Shown piece by piece: positions 41,485-53,035 of a stretch of 64,000 nt of DNA. The position numbers and the translations under genes are program-made. Position 1 is the first letter of the stretch. The number at the start of each line of letters is the position of its first letter. The DNA comes from Akanthomyces muscarius (lineage: Eukaryota; Ascomycota; Sordariomycetes; Hypocreales; Cordycipitaceae). The DNA is taken from assembly GCF_028009165.1 (NCBI RefSeq), contig NC_079246.1, positions 3,658,001 to 3,722,000 of the forward strand, in the 5' to 3' direction. The notes below the pieces were generated by a model, which was given only the letters and a program-made list of their open reading frames with translations, was not told the origin of the DNA and searched no databases.

Positions 41485-42423
41485 CTAGGCGTCGGTGGGC
41501 TTCTCAGGGTGTGCGACCGCGAGGCCCTTACTGCCCCAGGGCGGCTGGCCCTCGGGACCCTCGGTGGGCTGCGAGGCATTGGCGGCGGCAAGGTTGCTGA
41601 TGCCCCACGGAGGCTGTCCCTCGGGGCTCGCAGTAGCTACTTTCTGGGTACCCCACGGAGGCTGGCCCCGGGGACCGAAGCTGCCGGGATCGCTTCTTCC
41701 AGGGACAGTAGGCGGCGGCTTGGTTGTGCCGTTGGGCCAGCCGCACTGCACAGTGACGGTGCCAGATGCATCCTTGGAAGCGGCGTCACTGCCAGAGCTG
41801 TGGGTTCCGTGGCCTGTCTGATGCTTGGGATCGTCCGGATTGTTAGAATCGCCAGGCCATTTAGAGTTTGCATCTTTTGTCTCTAGCTGTTCCTTGTCAA
41901 AGTGCGGCCATCCAGAGTTGGCATCCTTTGTCTCTGATTGTTCCTTGTCAAAGTGTGGCCATCCAGAGTTGGCATCCTTTGTCTCTGGCTGTTCCTTGTC
42001 AAAGTGCGGCCATCCAGAATTTGCGTCTTTTGTCTTTGGCTGTTCTTTGTCAAGATGAGGCCATCCAGAGTTGGCGTCAGCCGGAGCTCCCTGTGCCTTC
42101 TGTAGGGCAGCCGCGAGGCCCTTGCTTCCCCATGGCGGCTGTCCTTCGGGGCCCTCGGTTGCCAACGTCTTGACTTCCGGCACGGGAGGCTGTCCCTCTC
42201 CACCCTCTGCGGCATTCGGCCAGCCGCACTTGATAGAGACCGGGGCTGTGAGCTCGGCAGCAGGAGGTTCTGGCGTAGAAGGCTCTTCGGTGCTCACGGT
42301 GCCGGAGCTCACGCCGGTAGAAGCTTTTGACGGCATATTGAGGAGGTTCTTCGCATGAAGATGGTCGTCTGGAGAGACGAGAGTTGCGGTACTCTCGTCA
42401 AGAGGTCTCTCGGTGGTAGACAT
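41485..42423 (-). CDS. Tandem-repeat Trp-Pro-rich protein of unknown function (312 aa)
   Basis: Single exon, ATG at 42421-42423. I do not recognise the family. The sequence is hydrophilic and low in bulky hydrophobics, so probably disordered, with no signal peptide or membrane span. Its centre holds four 17-residue repeats of the form DANSGWPHFDKEQxETK (the first has Leu for Phe and KTK) and a degenerate fifth ending in SKWPG. The flanks carry four GQPPWG-type boxes (the first as GQPPVP plus GQPPWG) and two CGWPN boxes, so nearly every Trp sits in a W-P or P-W context. The two Cys are both in CGWPN. Repeats could be a binding array, a stress/conidiation protein or a precursor of short peptides; none is proven. 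A good TATA box lies upstream. Confidence 0.75.
   Translation of the reverse strand: MSTTERPLDESTATLVSPDDHLHAKNLLNMPSKASTGVSSGTVSTEEPSTPEPPAAELTAPVSIKCGWPNAAEGGEGQPPVPEVKTLATEGPEGQPPWGSKGLAAALQKAQGAPADANSGWPHLDKEQPKTKDANSGWPHFDKEQPETKDANSGWPHFDKEQSETKDANSGWPHFDKEQLETKDANSKWPGDSNNPDDPKHQTGHGTHSSGSDAASKDASGTVTVQCGWPNGTTKPPPTVPGRSDPGSFGPRGQPPWGTQKVATASPEGQPPWGISNLAAANASQPTEGPEGQPPWGSKGLAVAHPEKPTDA
41864..42079. repeat. 51-bp coding minisatellite (about 4.2 copies)
   Basis: Tandem 51-bp units inside the repeat-protein gene, each encoding one 17-residue block. Central copies differ by only a few bases, whereas the outer ones are more diverged, as expected from ongoing unequal exchange. Confidence 0.85.
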
Positions 42424-44904
42424 GTGTGCTGTATGAGAGAAGTCGTGTGACTGTGTGGTTGCGTGTTGTTGCAGTTGCTGTAGTAGTAGTTGGTTTGGTA
42501 ACTTTGTTTCTTTATTTATGAGGAATCAGAAAACGAAACCTGAGGATTTGCCAATCCTTATATATCCCTGAGCATTCCGCCTCGTGTCCTCACCTTGCCA
42601 TCCAGCCCTACAGTCCAGCTAGTGTGCGCACAGCCCGCCTTGCAAGACGTGACCGTATTGGGGAGTGATCGGGACGTTGGGAAGCATACCAAGTCCACAG
42701 GTAGAGGATCATTTTGCCCGCAAATGTGCTGCTAGGCCCAGAAACGGCAGAGAGTCACGGCCTCGCGGATGTTGGGGGCAGTGAACGGCCAGTCCGGGCC
42801 CTTACAGTCATCGCAGCCGGCCAATGATGTGCCATAGTAGCCGGCGGACTGCGAAGGCACAATAGTTGCCTAGCGTTGCAATTGTGAGCCTGCCCCTTTA
42901 CAGCCTCGCGGTGTGGACTCTGTCTAGAGTTAGCTCGTCCAGGGGGCTGGGAGCCAATGGGAGCGTAAAGAGGTCGGTCTATACTGAAAAAGATAGGGCA
43001 CATGGCGTCAGACCAGACAACGCCCCGAGCAAAAAGACCAAACTGAGGGTCCTTCAGCTGGCGGGGGTCGTTGCGCAGCCTCGCATCATCAATTCGGTGT
43101 GGTCAGAAAAGGTTGTGGATCGGCAATCCCTCGATTGGCTCAATTCGGACATATTTGTTTGGTTCGCGTAGGCCGCAGTTTCAATCGAAGGGCAAGTGCG
43201 CCTGGCGATGATTGTTCACACCCTCTTCGGAGACTTTTTTCGTCTATCGTGTATACCAGCGCAGGGAGTCGGCGCAGGGAGACGGCGCAGGAACAACACG
43301 AAGACGGGGATTTCTGTGGTGCGAACGGTTGCACAAGCAAGCGCAGCTGCGGCTGAATTCATTTCTCCTGCATCGAATTGAGTTCTTCATCCAGGGCAGT
43401 GCTACGTTGCGAGCCGGAGGCGCAGAGAACGGGTGTGTCGCACTGCATCGAGTTGCACATGGATACAGTAAGATGCTCAGTAAGCACGGCGCAACAACAG
43501 CACCACCACACACAAAGCCGTCAGATTATTGGTCAATTGGCAGGAAGCACTTTTTCAATCGGACGCATCTTTTGGCATCACAGGTCCAAAGCGTCAGTCG
43601 GGCAAACGGGCGTCCCGCAAGGCTGGCGGCGCGCGAGGCCGCAGGGCGGACGTTTGCCTTGGCGGGTGCCTGAGCTGAGCAGCACCGGCGCATTATAATG
43701 GCAGGCCAACTGTATAAGGCAGTGGCGGTGCCGGGCGCGGCGTGGGACTAGACTCGGAGGAGAAGCAGACAGGGTCAGACGGTGCGGCACGTTGGTTGGC
43801 TCTGCGCATTTTGGCGATGCGAGCCTCGCTCGTGTATTATGACAAGACCAGGCAGTTTGCTCGCAAAAGTGACAGCGCCTTGTGTCAATTGGTATGCCCT
43901 AGACAATGTCGGTGCCTTGCTCTAGCGTCTTGGGCAATTGAATGGTGGGCGAATCACCATGCTGCCAGTGTCTTCTCGGGGCAGGTGTATACCCTTTTGC
44001 GAGGTCAAGTGATGCAAATGACGACGAGGCAGGAATTCGAGGTCATCCGAGACAAGCTTCCTCTTGACTAGGGCGTTCCAGAGAAGGCTCGGTGATGGCA
44101 AGGTGGAAATAATCCAGCTCTCGTGTTTCATTTCGGATAGTTTCTTGCAGCACTGTGACGTAGAGAGTAGACAACTGCGTCTAGAACCTGCGATGTCTTG
44201 GCTATTCATCGCCACAATTGCGCCCTGATGCCTTTTACAGTCAAAGACGAAAATCAGGCAGCTCTCAGTCCAGGCCTGGCAGCCCGTGGTGATGCTAGTG
44301 ATGATCAGCCCGCCACTGACTCACTCCAACGTCTAAACGTGGCTAGCTTGCACCTGGCACTACTGCAACGCCGGGAAGCGTAACAGAGAAAGAACAACGG
44401 AATGGGCCAGATAGAACGGGTCAAATCTTATTGAAATGAACCCATCGGGATACGCTAAACTGAGCAAATGACTTACATGGCCTCTTGTATGCCGAGTCGA
44501 TTGAGAGATATGAAATTGCGATTGTGTCTGTAGAATACGTGCGCACTGTGGGGTTCTCATTCCCCCAATTGCCGTCGAATTCGTCGCTAATCAGCTCACA
44601 TTTGCAGCGCGCCCACTTAAGCATTGCACCGTATTGGTGACTGCCCCCAAAGGATAAACTTCAAGCAGCAATGAGTCTATGGTGGCTGGACCCGGTAGCA
44701 ATCAATGACATCACGAGAAATTGCGCTCTTTTACGTACAGGCGAAACTGGCGCCCTTGTTCAACTTTGCTTCATCTCGTAGCAACTCTCTCTCTACTCCG
44801 AAGATCTTATCAGTGCCTGCATCTTAGCGTCTATTTGAACCACATTTCAGCGCCACCACGTCCATCATTGTCCTTCTCCAGTCTCCGCATCACCAGCATT
44901 AACT
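42424..44904. other. Long gene-poor stretch, 2.5 kb
   Basis: Divergent upstream region between the repeat-protein gene (minus) and the malic enzyme gene (plus). Overlapping frames on both strands at 42866-44071 are in GC-rich sequence and have no recognisable motif. The 44720-44900 leader of the malic enzyme gene is C/T-rich. No tRNA or rRNA seen. Confidence 0.4.
42556..42567 (-). promoter_or_regulatory. TATA box of the repeat-protein gene
   Basis: Read on the minus strand the site is ggatatataagg, a strong TATA box, about 135 bases upstream of the start codon. It suggests the gene is inducible or strongly expressed. Confidence 0.55.
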
Positions 44905-47059
44905 ATGGCCGCGACCAAGTCGTCGTCTAGATTCAATCACCTGCCCCGCGCGGCATCTGGCCCGTTGAAGTGCGCTCTTACGGGGCAGCAGCTGCTTTCG
45001 GTGGCTCAGTACAATAAAGGATCGGCTTTTCCGAATGATGAGCGGAAAGAGTTTGGGCTTTACGGGCTTTTGCCGCCCAAGATCCAGACACTTGAGGAAC
45101 AGGTGGATCGGGCTTACCAACAGTATTCCAGCTGTGGCGATGACCTCGCCAAGAACACATTCATGGCGAGCATGAAGGCGCAGAATGAGGTTCTGTACTA
45201 CAAGGTGAGAAAAATTTTGCCCTCGCCTCAACTAGGAGATGTTCCGAGCTCACCGAGAAAGCTAGCTACTTCAAACGCACCTCAAGGAAATGTTCAGCAT
45301 CATCTACACGCCAACTGAAGGAGACGCCATTCAGAACTATTCTAGACTTTTTCGAAAGCCTGAGGGGTGTTTCCTCAATATTCGGGATCAAGATTCAATT
45401 GACCGATGCTTGGCAGCCTATGGCGGTGCAGAAGATATCGATTACATCGTGGTCAGCGATGGTGAAGAGGTAATGCAATTTGAGAGACAAATATGGCCAG
45501 CAAACTAACCAAAAGCTGGTAGATTTTAGGTATCGGCGATCAGGGTGTCGGCGCTGTTCTCATATCTGCCGCAAAGTTGACCATTGCGACTTTGTGCGCT
45601 GGCGTTCACCCATCACGGCAGTTGCCCGTCGTCCTGGACTGCGGCACGAATGTACAGTTTCATGCGACTTCACCAAAACTGTGAAACAGTAGGGCTAACC
45701 AAGTTTTGCAGAATGAAGATTTGCTCCAGAACAAACTATATCTCGGTTTACAAGAGCGTCGTGTACGAGGCAAAGAATACGATGACTTTGTGGACAAGTT
45801 CGTACGAGCTGCACGCAAGCACTATCCAAATGCCTACATTCATTTGTAAGTTGTGCCAGTTATATGTTTTTTTATATAATATGATCCTGGTATTTAATCT
45901 GTACTGACCCGTCAAGTGAGGACTTTGGCCTCCAAAATGCCAGACGGATCCTCGATAGATACCAATCTGAGATTTCTTGCTTCAATGACGATATTCAAGG
46001 CACTGGCTGCGTCACATTGGCTGCTATGCTCGCTGCACTGCAAATAAGCGACGTCAGCATTAACGACGTCCGTGTTGTCATTTTTGGCTCAGGGACTGCG
46101 GGAATGGGAGTCGCGGACCAAATCGCCGACGCCATTGTGGCACAGACAAATAAGTCCAAAGAAGATGCACGCAAGCAGATTTGGTGAGTCTTCCGCAAGT
46201 ACCTGCCAGCCCTGGGCGCTGCTGCACTCTTTGCGGCTATCCTCTTAACGCGCGTCTGTGGGAATAAAGACAAGAGATATATTTATAACGGAATTGGTCT
46301 CACAGGTGCATCGACAAGCCGGGCCTTCTTCTCCAGTCCCATGGCGATAAGCTAAATCCGGCCCAAGTCCCGTTTGCGAGAGACACCGACGAGTGGCCAG
46401 CCGACAAGCACCACGACCTGCTTTCCGTGATTGAACGTGTCGAGCCTCATGTCCTGATTGGTACATCGACAAAGCCGAACGCCTTTGACGAGAAAGTTGT
46501 TCGTGCGATGTCCAAGCGTGTCGAACGGCCTATTGTTTTTCCCTTGAGCAATCCAACACGTCTACACGAAGCGAAGCCCCAGGATCTCTTCGACTGGACC
46601 GACGGAAAGGCTCTCGTCGCAACAGGCAGTCCATTTCCGCCAGTGGAGCACGGGGGCAAGAAAATTGACATTGGCAAGTGAAGTTGCCGAAGACTCCAAA
46701 GCGGTGGCAAGACTAACAGTCGTTATTTAGCCGAGTGCAACAACTCTACTTGCTTCCCCGGGATCGGCCTGGGAGCGATTCTGTCTCGCAGCCGGCTCGT
46801 CTCCAAGAAGATGCTGGTCGCCGCCGTCGAAGCACTGAAGGCAAAGTCGCCCGCGCTTGAGGATCCCACAGCCGCACTATTGCCTGACGTAGAAGACGTC
46901 CGAGAAATAAGCGTCGAGATCGCCGCCAGCGTAATTCAATGCGCGGTCGAGGAAGGGCTCGCGCAGGAGGAGGGTATCCCGTCTGAGGATGATGAACTGA
47001 AAGAATGGATTCGAGCGCAGATGTGGGATGCTGTGTACAGGCCGCTAGCTAAGCAGTGA
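44905..47059 (+). CDS. Malic enzyme, NAD(P)-dependent (576 aa)
   Basis: Seven exons: 44905-45204, 45266-45469, 45523-45651, 45712-45845, 45917-46183, 46306-46673, 46731-47059. It oxidatively decarboxylates malate to pyruvate, giving NAD(P)H. Signatures: [29 protein letters not shown] (CFLNIRDQD), [24 protein letters not shown], the metal/active-site [10 protein letters not shown], and the nucleotide-binding [12 protein letters not shown]. Exon 6 to 7 uses a GC-AG intron (46674-46730; donor gcaagt), the only choice that restores [17 protein letters not shown]. The 122-nt fifth intron is longer than its neighbours. The N-terminus ([17 protein letters not shown]) is basic/hydroxylated and might be a weak mitochondrial signal; cytosolic location is also possible. 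Confidence 0.93.
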
Positions 47060-47937
47060 GGCACATGTCACCGATTGTGTGCGCTTTTGCATTTTGGACT
47101 TCCAACATAGTATTGAGCAAGTGATCAGGGCAGGTTTCTGCTGCGAGCGACAACTTCCGTTTTTTTTTACGAATACGGTGCTTGACAAATATATACCTAT
47201 AATTGTATCAGCCTTACTCCAGCAGTCAGGAAAAAAAGCATTGAATCTCGGCCGATGAGCCGCCAATAAATAGAGAAAAGGCATTGTAAGGCGCCAGCAA
47301 AGGAGGCATATCTACTTTCTCCCAAACTACCATTGAAAATTTAAGAAGCTCTAGCGACCGGGAAAGTTACAGATGGCATTGTCTGTTTCATACAGTGTCA
47401 TGGTTGATCTTGGCTGTACACTTCCGGACTGTAGAGATAGCCTCGCCCCAGCTAGCACCGAGCGCGGTATTTCTCCAAACCGCGGTGCAAATTACATGGC
47501 GGCATACCTTTCTCCAAACCAAAGAACACAATTTACCTTACCCCAAATTTCCCCATTACTCCAGTTTATCCCCAGTCTCGACTCCCTCATTTCCTGACTA
47601 TCGTCTGATTCTTGTGCCTGTACATTTCGTAACGCATTCTCAGCCACCAATCACACGCTTCTTGCTTATCTCGGGGCTCACTAGCCAGACCCCGTCCGCC
47701 CACTTATGCGCGACGGAAAGAGCAAGGTTGGGCAGTTTCCTTATCTTTCGCGGGCACAATTGTCCAAGTAGCAAGCAAAAGTATCTTGTATCTATTTAGT
47801 GTATTTGTTCTTTACTTTTAAAACGCCTAGGCCCTTGTTTTCTAATCGTGAATGCATTGTAAACTCATCGCTTTCATGCCCATGCACCAATAACCAAAAT
47901 GCCAACTCCTACCCTCTTCAGTGAGGGATTTACGACT
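47060..47937. other. Convergent intergenic region
   Basis: About 880 bases between the ends of the malic enzyme and amidotransferase genes. The frame at 47395-47799 is C/T-rich low-complexity sequence with no motif. Confidence 0.4.
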
Positions 47938-48814
47938 CTACGACGCAGCACGCTTCGCATCGAGCAAGAAACCGCACACCTTGGTCGCAAGCATCCTGCC
48001 GCAGTGTGGCCAGTTGACGCGGCTCATGCCGTCGTTGTACATCTCCTCTGAGAATACGCCAATCGAGTAACGTCCCTTGAGAATGAGCGTCATACTCTCT
48101 TCATCAAACTCTGGGTGACCCTGGAACGACAGAATGCGACGAGCCTCGTACATGCCATGCACGTCGCAGCGCGCCGAGCCGCCGATGCTGTCGACGCCCG
48201 GGGGTAGCACCGTGACTGCGTCGCGGTGAGTCTGATGCATGTGCTTGGGCGTTGTCAGCATGGTCCTGGTGATGTCGACGAGAAAAGGGAACTCACGATA
48301 GATGGTACGCCGAAAAACTGTCGACCCGTCGCGCTCAATTCGATCTTCGTCACCGAATTCTCCCAGCCGCCTGGGTTGACCTCGACACGACCGCCGAGCG
48401 TGCGCGCGATGACCTGGTGCCCGAAGCAGATGCCAACAATGGGCTTGCGCGAGTTTTTGAAAAAGTCTGTGAGGTAGTCGATAAGGGCAATGATCCATGG
48501 CGTGTTGTCGAATGCAGTGTGCTCTGGTTCTAGTCAGCGTTTCCCGTCTCCTTTCTCTGCGGGCTTCTCGAGCGGGGTTACATACTGCTCCCGGAAATCA
48601 TCAGCCCGTCGAAATCTTCAAACACCGGATACACATGCGCGTTGACGACATCCCACTTGGTCACCTCGAGCTCCGTCTGCGCGTCGGTGCCAGGCAGCCC
48701 GCGCATGCCCTCGGCGAGGAGGTTGCGGAACATGTCCCCGTACGAGCCCCGGAGTTCGACTACGCCCGGGAAGGGGACATCGCATTCGAGCACGGCGAGA
48801 CGAAACTTGGCCAT
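47938..48814 (-). CDS. Class-I glutamine amidotransferase-like protein (253 aa)
   Basis: Three exons on the minus strand: 48814-48586, 48523-48297, 48243-47938, with introns of 62 and 53 nt. Splicing yields GLMISGSKHTAFDNTPW and the nucleophile GICFGHQVIARTLGG (Cys109), and the His-x-Glu pair in FQGHPEF (His195, Glu197), so the Cys-His-Glu triad is complete. Fungal members of this size resemble GMP-synthase-amidotransferase-like or gamma-glutamyl-peptidase proteins with no fused synthetase domain. Ammonia transfer or peptide hydrolysis is expected; the exact substrate is unknown. Confidence 0.9.
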
Positions 48815-50650
48815 TGCAATATAATAGGTTGGGTGGATGAGTCTGAAAGGGTATGTGTCTTGTGGGAATTTATGAATAGATGTCCAGTGAGAATGTCTTC
48901 GAGGTAAGGTACTTCAAACAGGGTCTGCGAAAAGAAAGAGGGGAAGCACTCTCGAGCAGGTCCAAGAGCGAGAGAGAAAAGAACAACCACCGGCCAACCC
49001 AAAGCCACGCAGCCACGCACTACAAAAGCTTTCCGCTGCCCGCTTTCGCCCCTCAACCACCACCTTCCCCTCTACAGGCTACGGAGTACAGTTTACAGGC
49101 TTCTCCAACAAGCTCCTTGGCTCTCTACGTCAAGCGTGGAATCCCATGACCCAGGACCCATGTCCTGTCCGTGGTCGTAATCATACCCTGGGCGCACGCT
49201 GCTGTCCTCCGATATCTCCTTTGTCCTGCGGAGCTGCGAGGGGTGGCCCTTGATGGGCAGAAATTTTCTGTCACTCCTAGTCAGAACGGCAGATATCTGT
49301 GACCTGATGGAAACCCATACCCACGCCGTGCACCTCTTGATTGGGTCCCTCTGCCTCGAAAGCTCTCCACCACGACGCGAGCCGGTCGCAAGCTAGACTG
49401 GGTTGGCTTTGAGTGGTGCCGTAAAAGTCCCCGCCGACACGCCGCGCTCCGGTCCCGGCGGCCGGGTTTCGTCTTTTGTCTGCCATCTTACACCACTGCC
49501 ATGCTAGCGGGGACCGTGAATGGGAAAAATTTCCCTGCCAATCTGGACCTGGGCAGTTTATTTGTGGGCATTCTGGAAGGTGCGGATACTTGGGAAAAGG
49601 GCATGATTTGATGCAATCACGCCCACCGGTAGCTGCCGAAAGTGGGCGCCGCCAAAATGCTACATTTTTTCCAGTGTTACAGCGCCCCGAAACCCTGGTG
49701 GCCGACGTGCGGCTATTGAAGTTTCCGCATAAAAGCCAGAGATTGCGCCCCATTGTCGCAAAATGTGTGTCCGGTGGGCCACTGCCTTCTCTAGACTGAC
49801 CTTGCATGCTCAGTAGATGCCGTAGACAGGTCGGCGCCGACGTAGAGTACAAATGACATGAGGTGCTCCCGGTCCAAGATGGCTTGCCTCAGCTTGGCTT
49901 ATTTCTGTTAGTCAAGGAAAAGACATCGGTGCCGCGCGGACGCGGGGGGGGCTGTCTAGTGCATTCGTGCATCCAGTTATAGGCCAGCAACCCGGTCGAC
50001 TCCGGAAATGGTATGTGAGTGAGAGATTGACATGATGCCGCTTGCGATCAATGGTTGGGGTACTTGTCGTAGTCCGCAGGTTAGCATCAGCCCTGACTAG
50101 GAGTGCAGGATTTTGGCATCGGGAGACTGTCGTGCGACGTTGAGCCAGCTTCGCCTCGCGGGATGAAAGTTCTCGGCGGCGCAATCGTGAGGCCAATTTC
50201 CTTGCGTAAGCGAGAATGTCTTAGTTAATGTCTGGTGTGAGATTGGCCGCCGAATGGCTTAGGCCGGAATCTACGGATCTTGCACTTTTCGTACAGCACT
50301 TCGGTCAGATCTGGCTTAGGCAACGCGCTACCTCACCGGCGTTGCTAACAAGCGTCCACGCCCATTTCTGACCCCTTCATCCAGAAATATCGTGTAGGAG
50401 TAACCGCATCGACTTCCGCACCGGAACCTAGTGTTCCAACCAGTCATCAGCCGCCAATGGCTGTGACGACACTTGTCAAACGATCCTCTAGTAAGGAATG
50501 CAGACACTATGGCCACATAAAAGCTTGACAAAGTATGCAAATGAAGATTCAAATGAAAGTGAGAGGAAAAGAACCGGCGCTATAAAATTGCTGCTTGCTT
50601 TCCGGCCGTAGGTAGGTCAATTGAAGTATCCATGTGCGAAATTCACCTAG
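48815..50650. other. Gene-poor stretch, 1.8 kb
   Basis: Contains the amidotransferase promoter and a region where long frames overlap on both strands (49277-49852 minus and 49476-49799 plus) without any motif; I regard them as chance. No RNA gene seen. Confidence 0.35.
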
Positions 50651-52200
50651 TCAGCCCTGACCGTATAGCCTCGAGCGGCGGAGAGTCTCCTGAGCAGACG
50701 CCGACGGAATAGTAATGCCGCTTTCAGTTGCTAGTTGTAGCACTGTCTCGCCATCTATTGTCGCCACCTCGATGCTTGCACCCCTGTCTGACAATAGTAC
50801 GCATGCTGCTTCATGTCCAATTCGAGCTGCTATGTGCATAGCAGTCTCGCCCCTTACCGACCTAGCCTCGATATTTGCGCCGGCCTCAAGTAGACTCTTA
50901 ATCACCTTGAGGTGATTTTTCTCGGCAGCTAGGTGTAGCGGAGTCCAGGCATCTATACTCATCGCATTGGCATTTGCGCCTCTGTCAAGCAACAGCTCGG
51001 ACACTGCATCGCGTCCGTTCCCAGCTGCTATATGCAGCGGCGTCCAGCTTTCTTTCGTGGTAGCCTCGATATCCGCACCGCGCTCAAGCAACAACTCAAG
51101 CGCTCCATCATACCCACTCTCGGCTGCTATATGGAGCGCCGTCTGGCCGTCTTCCATCGTGGCTTTGATATCTGCACCCCTGCCCAGTAGTAGCCTGATT
51201 TCATATCCGACTCCTTGCTGAGCAGCTAAATGTAATGGCGTAATATCTTTTGCCATCCTCGCATTGACATCTGCACCGCAGCTGAGAAGTACAACGACAC
51301 AATGGAGGTTTCCTCGAGAAGCTGCGCAATGGAGCGGGGTTCGACCATCGTTCATCTTCGTCTCGAGCCGTTCGCCGTGGCTGAGTAACATATCAACAGT
51401 AGCGTCCCACTTGGAATTGGCAGCTGCATGTAGCGTTGTTCTTCCTTTCGTGTCCGTGACCTCGACATCTGCGCCTCCCTCGAGCAGTAGCTGAGTAGTA
51501 AATTGACCACGTCTGATTCCCGTACAGTGTAGCGCCGTCCTGCCATCTAACGTCGTTGCGTCGACATGTGTGCCTCTTTTCAGTAGTAGCTGGATTATAT
51601 CTTGCCACTCGAATGAAGCGGCTGTGTGTAGCGCGGTACTGCGGTCGCAACGCCTAGCCTGAATATCTGCGCCTCTATCGAGTAATAAATAGCTCGACGA
51701 TATCTCTTCGCCCGGATTGGACCGCTGCAAAAAGCCGTCGCACCATCTCTTTTCCCATCTATGTTTGCGCCCTGGCCAAGTAGTACTTCCACTAATGACG
51801 TTCTTGAAAAAGTCGTACTGGAAAATCCACCATTGGCGTCTCGTGGGCCACTGACTACGATGTCACCAAGCCGAATATCATGCTCAGCGGTTGGGCGCCG
51901 CCGCCAATACCAACCATGAAGCCAACCCTGATGTTATGCAATGTTCGCACCACATCTCTCGCGCCTGCGGCAGCGGAGGCTGTACGGTACTCGGCATAGG
52001 GTAAACCCGTAATGACAATGTTGTGTTGTGCCATCGTATCTCTGGTGTAAGCGATGTTGTCATTGGGGCCGGCCGCAACGTCGTCCGTATGCTTCTGGTC
52101 GAGGAATAACTGCGCGGCAACGTACTCGACTCCGATGGCACATATCCAGCTGACAGTGTAGCATTCGGGCGCATGTATTTTAGCCTAGCACAAAGGCACG
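50651..52200 (-). pseudogene. Decayed Pfs (PNP/UDP phosphorylase)-ankyrin NLR-like gene
   Basis: Minus strand. About 52180-51870 encodes a Pfs-type nucleoside-phosphorylase N-terminus (CYTVSWICAIGVEYVAAQLF, GPNDNIAYT, HNIVITGLP, VGFMVGIGGGAQP), then hits a stop; shifting frame gives AEHDIRLGDIVVSGPRDANG, so one base is lost near 51895. Ankyrin repeats follow from about 51800 (VEVLLGQGANIDG), with two more frame changes at about 51740 and 51690 where DGATAF, AAVQSGRRDIVEL and LLLDRGADIQARR lie in three frames. From 51690 to the stop at 50651 about ten ankyrin repeats remain open (DGRTALHCTG ... DGQTALHIAAESGYDGALELL). No NACHT or NB-ARC domain lies between the two parts. The open 3' part could still give a 359-residue ankyrin protein if expressed. 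Confidence 0.8.
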
Positions 52201-53035
52201 CTGGCTGTCGACCACCTGGGCTCACGAACAATGGAGAAGAAACTCTTGGGATATGGTATCCCGATCGGCAGGATGCCTGTCAGGGGAGAGGGGGTAGCTA
52301 GACCAGCTGAGCAGTAAGTACACGTGACAGCACCTGCATAGTGGTCAATCTGAACGCATGTTTCTGGGTGTGATCAAGTTTCGCGTGCGGTTACAAATGC
52401 CGTAGCTCACTGCCTCATTTCTTTGAAGTGAGGCAACAAGCACGCTCTTCTCCCTTTGTATCCATAGGTTCCATTAACTGATGCTCGTCCACTGTGATTT
52501 AGTGTGCACAATCTTGGCGTTATTTTGGGGCTTTTAGGCCCTCGGGGTCTTCATTTGTAACTGTGAGGTAGTCAGTAGATTCTTGTGTTGGTGTCGAACT
52601 GAGGGTTGATGTGCTTCTCATAGAATGTTACTCTCCAATTCGCTAGCACGACGCGAACATAGTCCAATGGCGTTAGCGTTCCCGATTTACTACAGTAGTA
52701 GATGGCTGGGCCTAGATTCACCAGCCAAAGAGATGCGCGAATGAGTAGATCGTAAGGCCGGAATTTCGCTAGTGCAAGACACTAGTTAGTAGTCGCTTTT
52801 AAAACATAAGTTGATAGAAACTACATTTCGTTTAATGCTCCAGGGCCAATACAATCGCAATGCCCGCAATTTCACAGCCATGATCGACATAACGATCTCT
52901 GATAAGTAGTGGGGTCGCGAAATCCATGACGCTAGGTGGCGTGCGAGCAACCAGGCGACTGCTTTCGCGAGTACGTATAAAACTGAGCTAACTAGCTGAA
53001 TCACTACAACTTTAACTCTACATCTCAAGATAGCC
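52201..53035. other. Divergent intergenic region
   Basis: Between the decayed Pfs-ankyrin gene and the DUF3292 gene. The minus-strand frame 52786-53238 overlaps the DUF3292 start and is a shadow. No other feature seen. Confidence 0.4.

Noticed and set aside
41864..42079. Regular repeats considered as a CRISPR array
   Set aside because: Units are contiguous with no unique spacers, 51 bp long and in frame within a coding region of a eukaryote.
49277..49852. 191-codon minus-strand frame
   Set aside because: Irregular composition, overlapping plus-strand frame, no motif and no splice structure.
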